A stretch of DNA of 64,000 nucleotides from Anaerophaga thermohalophila DSM 12881 (GTDB lineage: Bacteria > Bacteroidota > Bacteroidia > Bacteroidales > Marinilabiliaceae). Each line of letters begins with the position of its first letter. The stretch's first letter is position 1. Of this stretch, positions 63,008 to 64,000 are shown piece by piece. Position numbers and translations under genes: made by a program. The DNA is taken from positions 1-64,000 of the forward strand of contig NZ_AEWI01000007.1 in NCBI RefSeq assembly GCF_000191885.1, in the 5' to 3' direction. The notes under the pieces are model-generated. The model saw nothing but the letters and a program-made list of their open reading frames with translations. It searched no databases and was not told the origin of the DNA.

Positions 63008-64000
63008 ATGGAGAATCAAAAGATCAAAATGATAAGGTTGTTTTTCATAATGCTCGTTCCTCTGATGTTGTCTTCTATGTCGTGCGACAAAAATGATGAG
63101 ACAAAGCCCGGGTGGGAGTGGGATGATAATGAAGAAGATTCCAAACCCAGAGTGTTGTGGATAGATGCTGCTGCCAACTTTATTGATTTTGCTAACAGCA
63201 AGGATAATATACTTCGTGATCTTCAATTGGCTAAGGATGCAGGTTTTACAAGTGTCGTGGTTGATGTTCGCCCAACTACTGGTGATGTACTGTTTAACAC
63301 AGATGTTGTAGAACAGGTTCAATGGCTGGGGGCCTGGCTGACCGAAGGATATTCAAAGGTTGAAAGGACCGCAACGTGGGATTATCTGCAGGCATTTATA
63401 GATGCAGGGGATGAAGTGGGGCTGAAAGTTTATGCCGGGATTAATACCATGGTAGGAGGTAACACGACGAGTCTGGGGTCAGAAGGTGTTCTGTTCAGGG
63501 ATCAGGAGAAAGAAGAATGGGCAACACAGCTGCTGACCGAAACAGGAATTCAAAGCACTATGGAGATTAGTGGAACGGGTGCTAAGTTTTTTAATCCTGC
63601 CCGGGAGGATGTGCAAAATTATATCTGCGATATGCTTGAAGATTTAGCTGCTTATGAAGGGCTGGAAGGCATTATTCTTGACAGAGCCCGTTTTGCTGGA
63701 CTGGATAGTGATTTTTCCTCATATACCAAAGAAAAATTTGAGAACTACCTGGGGTATTCGATCCAAAACTTTCCTGAAGATGTTATGGCCGCCGGTACTA
63801 CACCCGGTAATCTCCCGTCTTCTACTCCCGAATATTTTAAAAAGTGGCTGGAATTTCGTGTTATGGTGATGCACGATTTTTTCGAAAAGGCAGCAGAAAG
63901 AGTGAGATCGGTGAATCCCGATATAAAATTCGGGGTATATGTAGGAGGCTGGTATTCTACCTATTACGGAGTGGGCGTTAATTGGGCAAGTCCTGATTAT
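63008..64000 (+). CDS. Family-10-like / alpha-amylase-superfamily glycosidase lipoprotein, partial
   Basis: The frame runs from ATG 63008 off the right edge (331 codons visible, no stop). An internal ATG at 63029 gives MIRLFFIMLVPLMLSSMSC, a proper lipoprotein signal, so either start is possible. The mature protein begins a TIM barrel of the GHL10-like, alpha-amylase-superfamily type: VLWIDAAANFIDFANSK, LQLAKDAGFTSVVVDVRPTT, GLKVYAGINTMVGGN, EGLEGIILDRARFAGLD and KFGVYVGGWYSTYYG. It is a distant relative of the two GHL10 enzymes in this window. In its place after SusC-SusD-DUF5018 it should be the surface enzyme that cuts the polymer before import. Substrate cannot be assigned from the part seen. 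Confidence 0.8.
   Translation, partial: MENQKIKMIRLFFIMLVPLMLSSMSCDKNDETKPGWEWDDNEEDSKPRVLWIDAAANFIDFANSKDNILRDLQLAKDAGFTSVVVDVRPTTGDVLFNTDVVEQVQWLGAWLTEGYSKVERTATWDYLQAFIDAGDEVGLKVYAGINTMVGGNTTSLGSEGVLFRDQEKEEWATQLLTETGIQSTMEISGTGAKFFNPAREDVQNYICDMLEDLAAYEGLEGIILDRARFAGLDSDFSSYTKEKFENYLGYSIQNFPEDVMAAGTTPGNLPSSTPEYFKKWLEFRVMVMHDFFEKAAERVRSVNPDIKFGVYVGGWYSTYYGVGVNWASPDY

Overview
The window looks like the chromosome of a Bacteroidota bacterium, probably an environmental or marine member of the Marinilabiliales/Prolixibacteraceae type (the rank is inference). It has two SusC/SusD outer-membrane import pairs, four proteins ending in type IX secretion (T9SS) sorting domains, SpII lipoproteins, and promoters of the Bacteroidota type (TTG, 19-20 nt, TAnnTTTG). 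I see no rRNA, tRNA, CRISPR array or prophage.

Region 1 (about 0.45-27 kb) is a peptidoglycan salvage cluster: murQ and a BadF/BadG sugar kinase on the minus strand, then a split-domain amidase, a tandem glycosyltransferase, a GalT-like DUF4922 protein, a SpoIID/LytB protein, AmpG, a DigH-like GHL10 hydrolase, a sodium/solute symporter and a NagX-like DUF5009 membrane protein. A damaged stretch follows: an AAA/DUF4143 ATPase, an IS1634-type insertion sequence that has beheaded a neighbouring gene, NamZ on the minus strand and a wrecked transglutaminase gene. The cluster resumes with an NlpC/P60 endopeptidase and an L-Ala-D/L-Glu epimerase. Together these would strip peptides from murein, cut the glycan, import the pieces, and convert MurNAc-6-P to GlcNAc-6-P plus D-lactate.

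Region 2 (27.4-46.9 kb) is a polysaccharide-utilization-like locus: SusC, SusD, two lipoproteins, a NAGPA-type phosphodiester glycosidase, a second GHL10 hydrolase, two TolB-like propellers, a second amidase and a propeller protein. Four of these carry T9SS tails. I infer a surface system for glycan strands of foreign cell walls, perhaps carrying phosphodiester-linked polymers.

Region 3 (47-64 kb) holds an isolated sugar transferase, a metallophosphoesterase fused to a PQQ-type propeller, a second NamZ, a large FAD/Fe-S D-lactate dehydrogenase-like protein (a sink for the D-lactate made by MurQ), and a second SusC/SusD/DUF5018/glycosidase locus that runs off the window.

The intergenic DNA is crowded with small non-autonomous elements: (A/C) a roughly 95-130 bp hairpin-ended repeat; (B) MITE-like elements with GAGNNCAGTMTAAAAAGC ends and 6-bp target duplications; (E) a roughly 170 bp fold-back element with TTAGTG ends; and (F) two giant inverted repeats of GAGGTT-like hexamers bracketing the first GHL10 gene. 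They are nested in one another, supply start and stop codons to host genes, and sit at the sites of gene loss. A palindromic TGTAATACA motif recurs at promoters of the salvage genes and is a candidate operator. No regulatory gene is present in the window.
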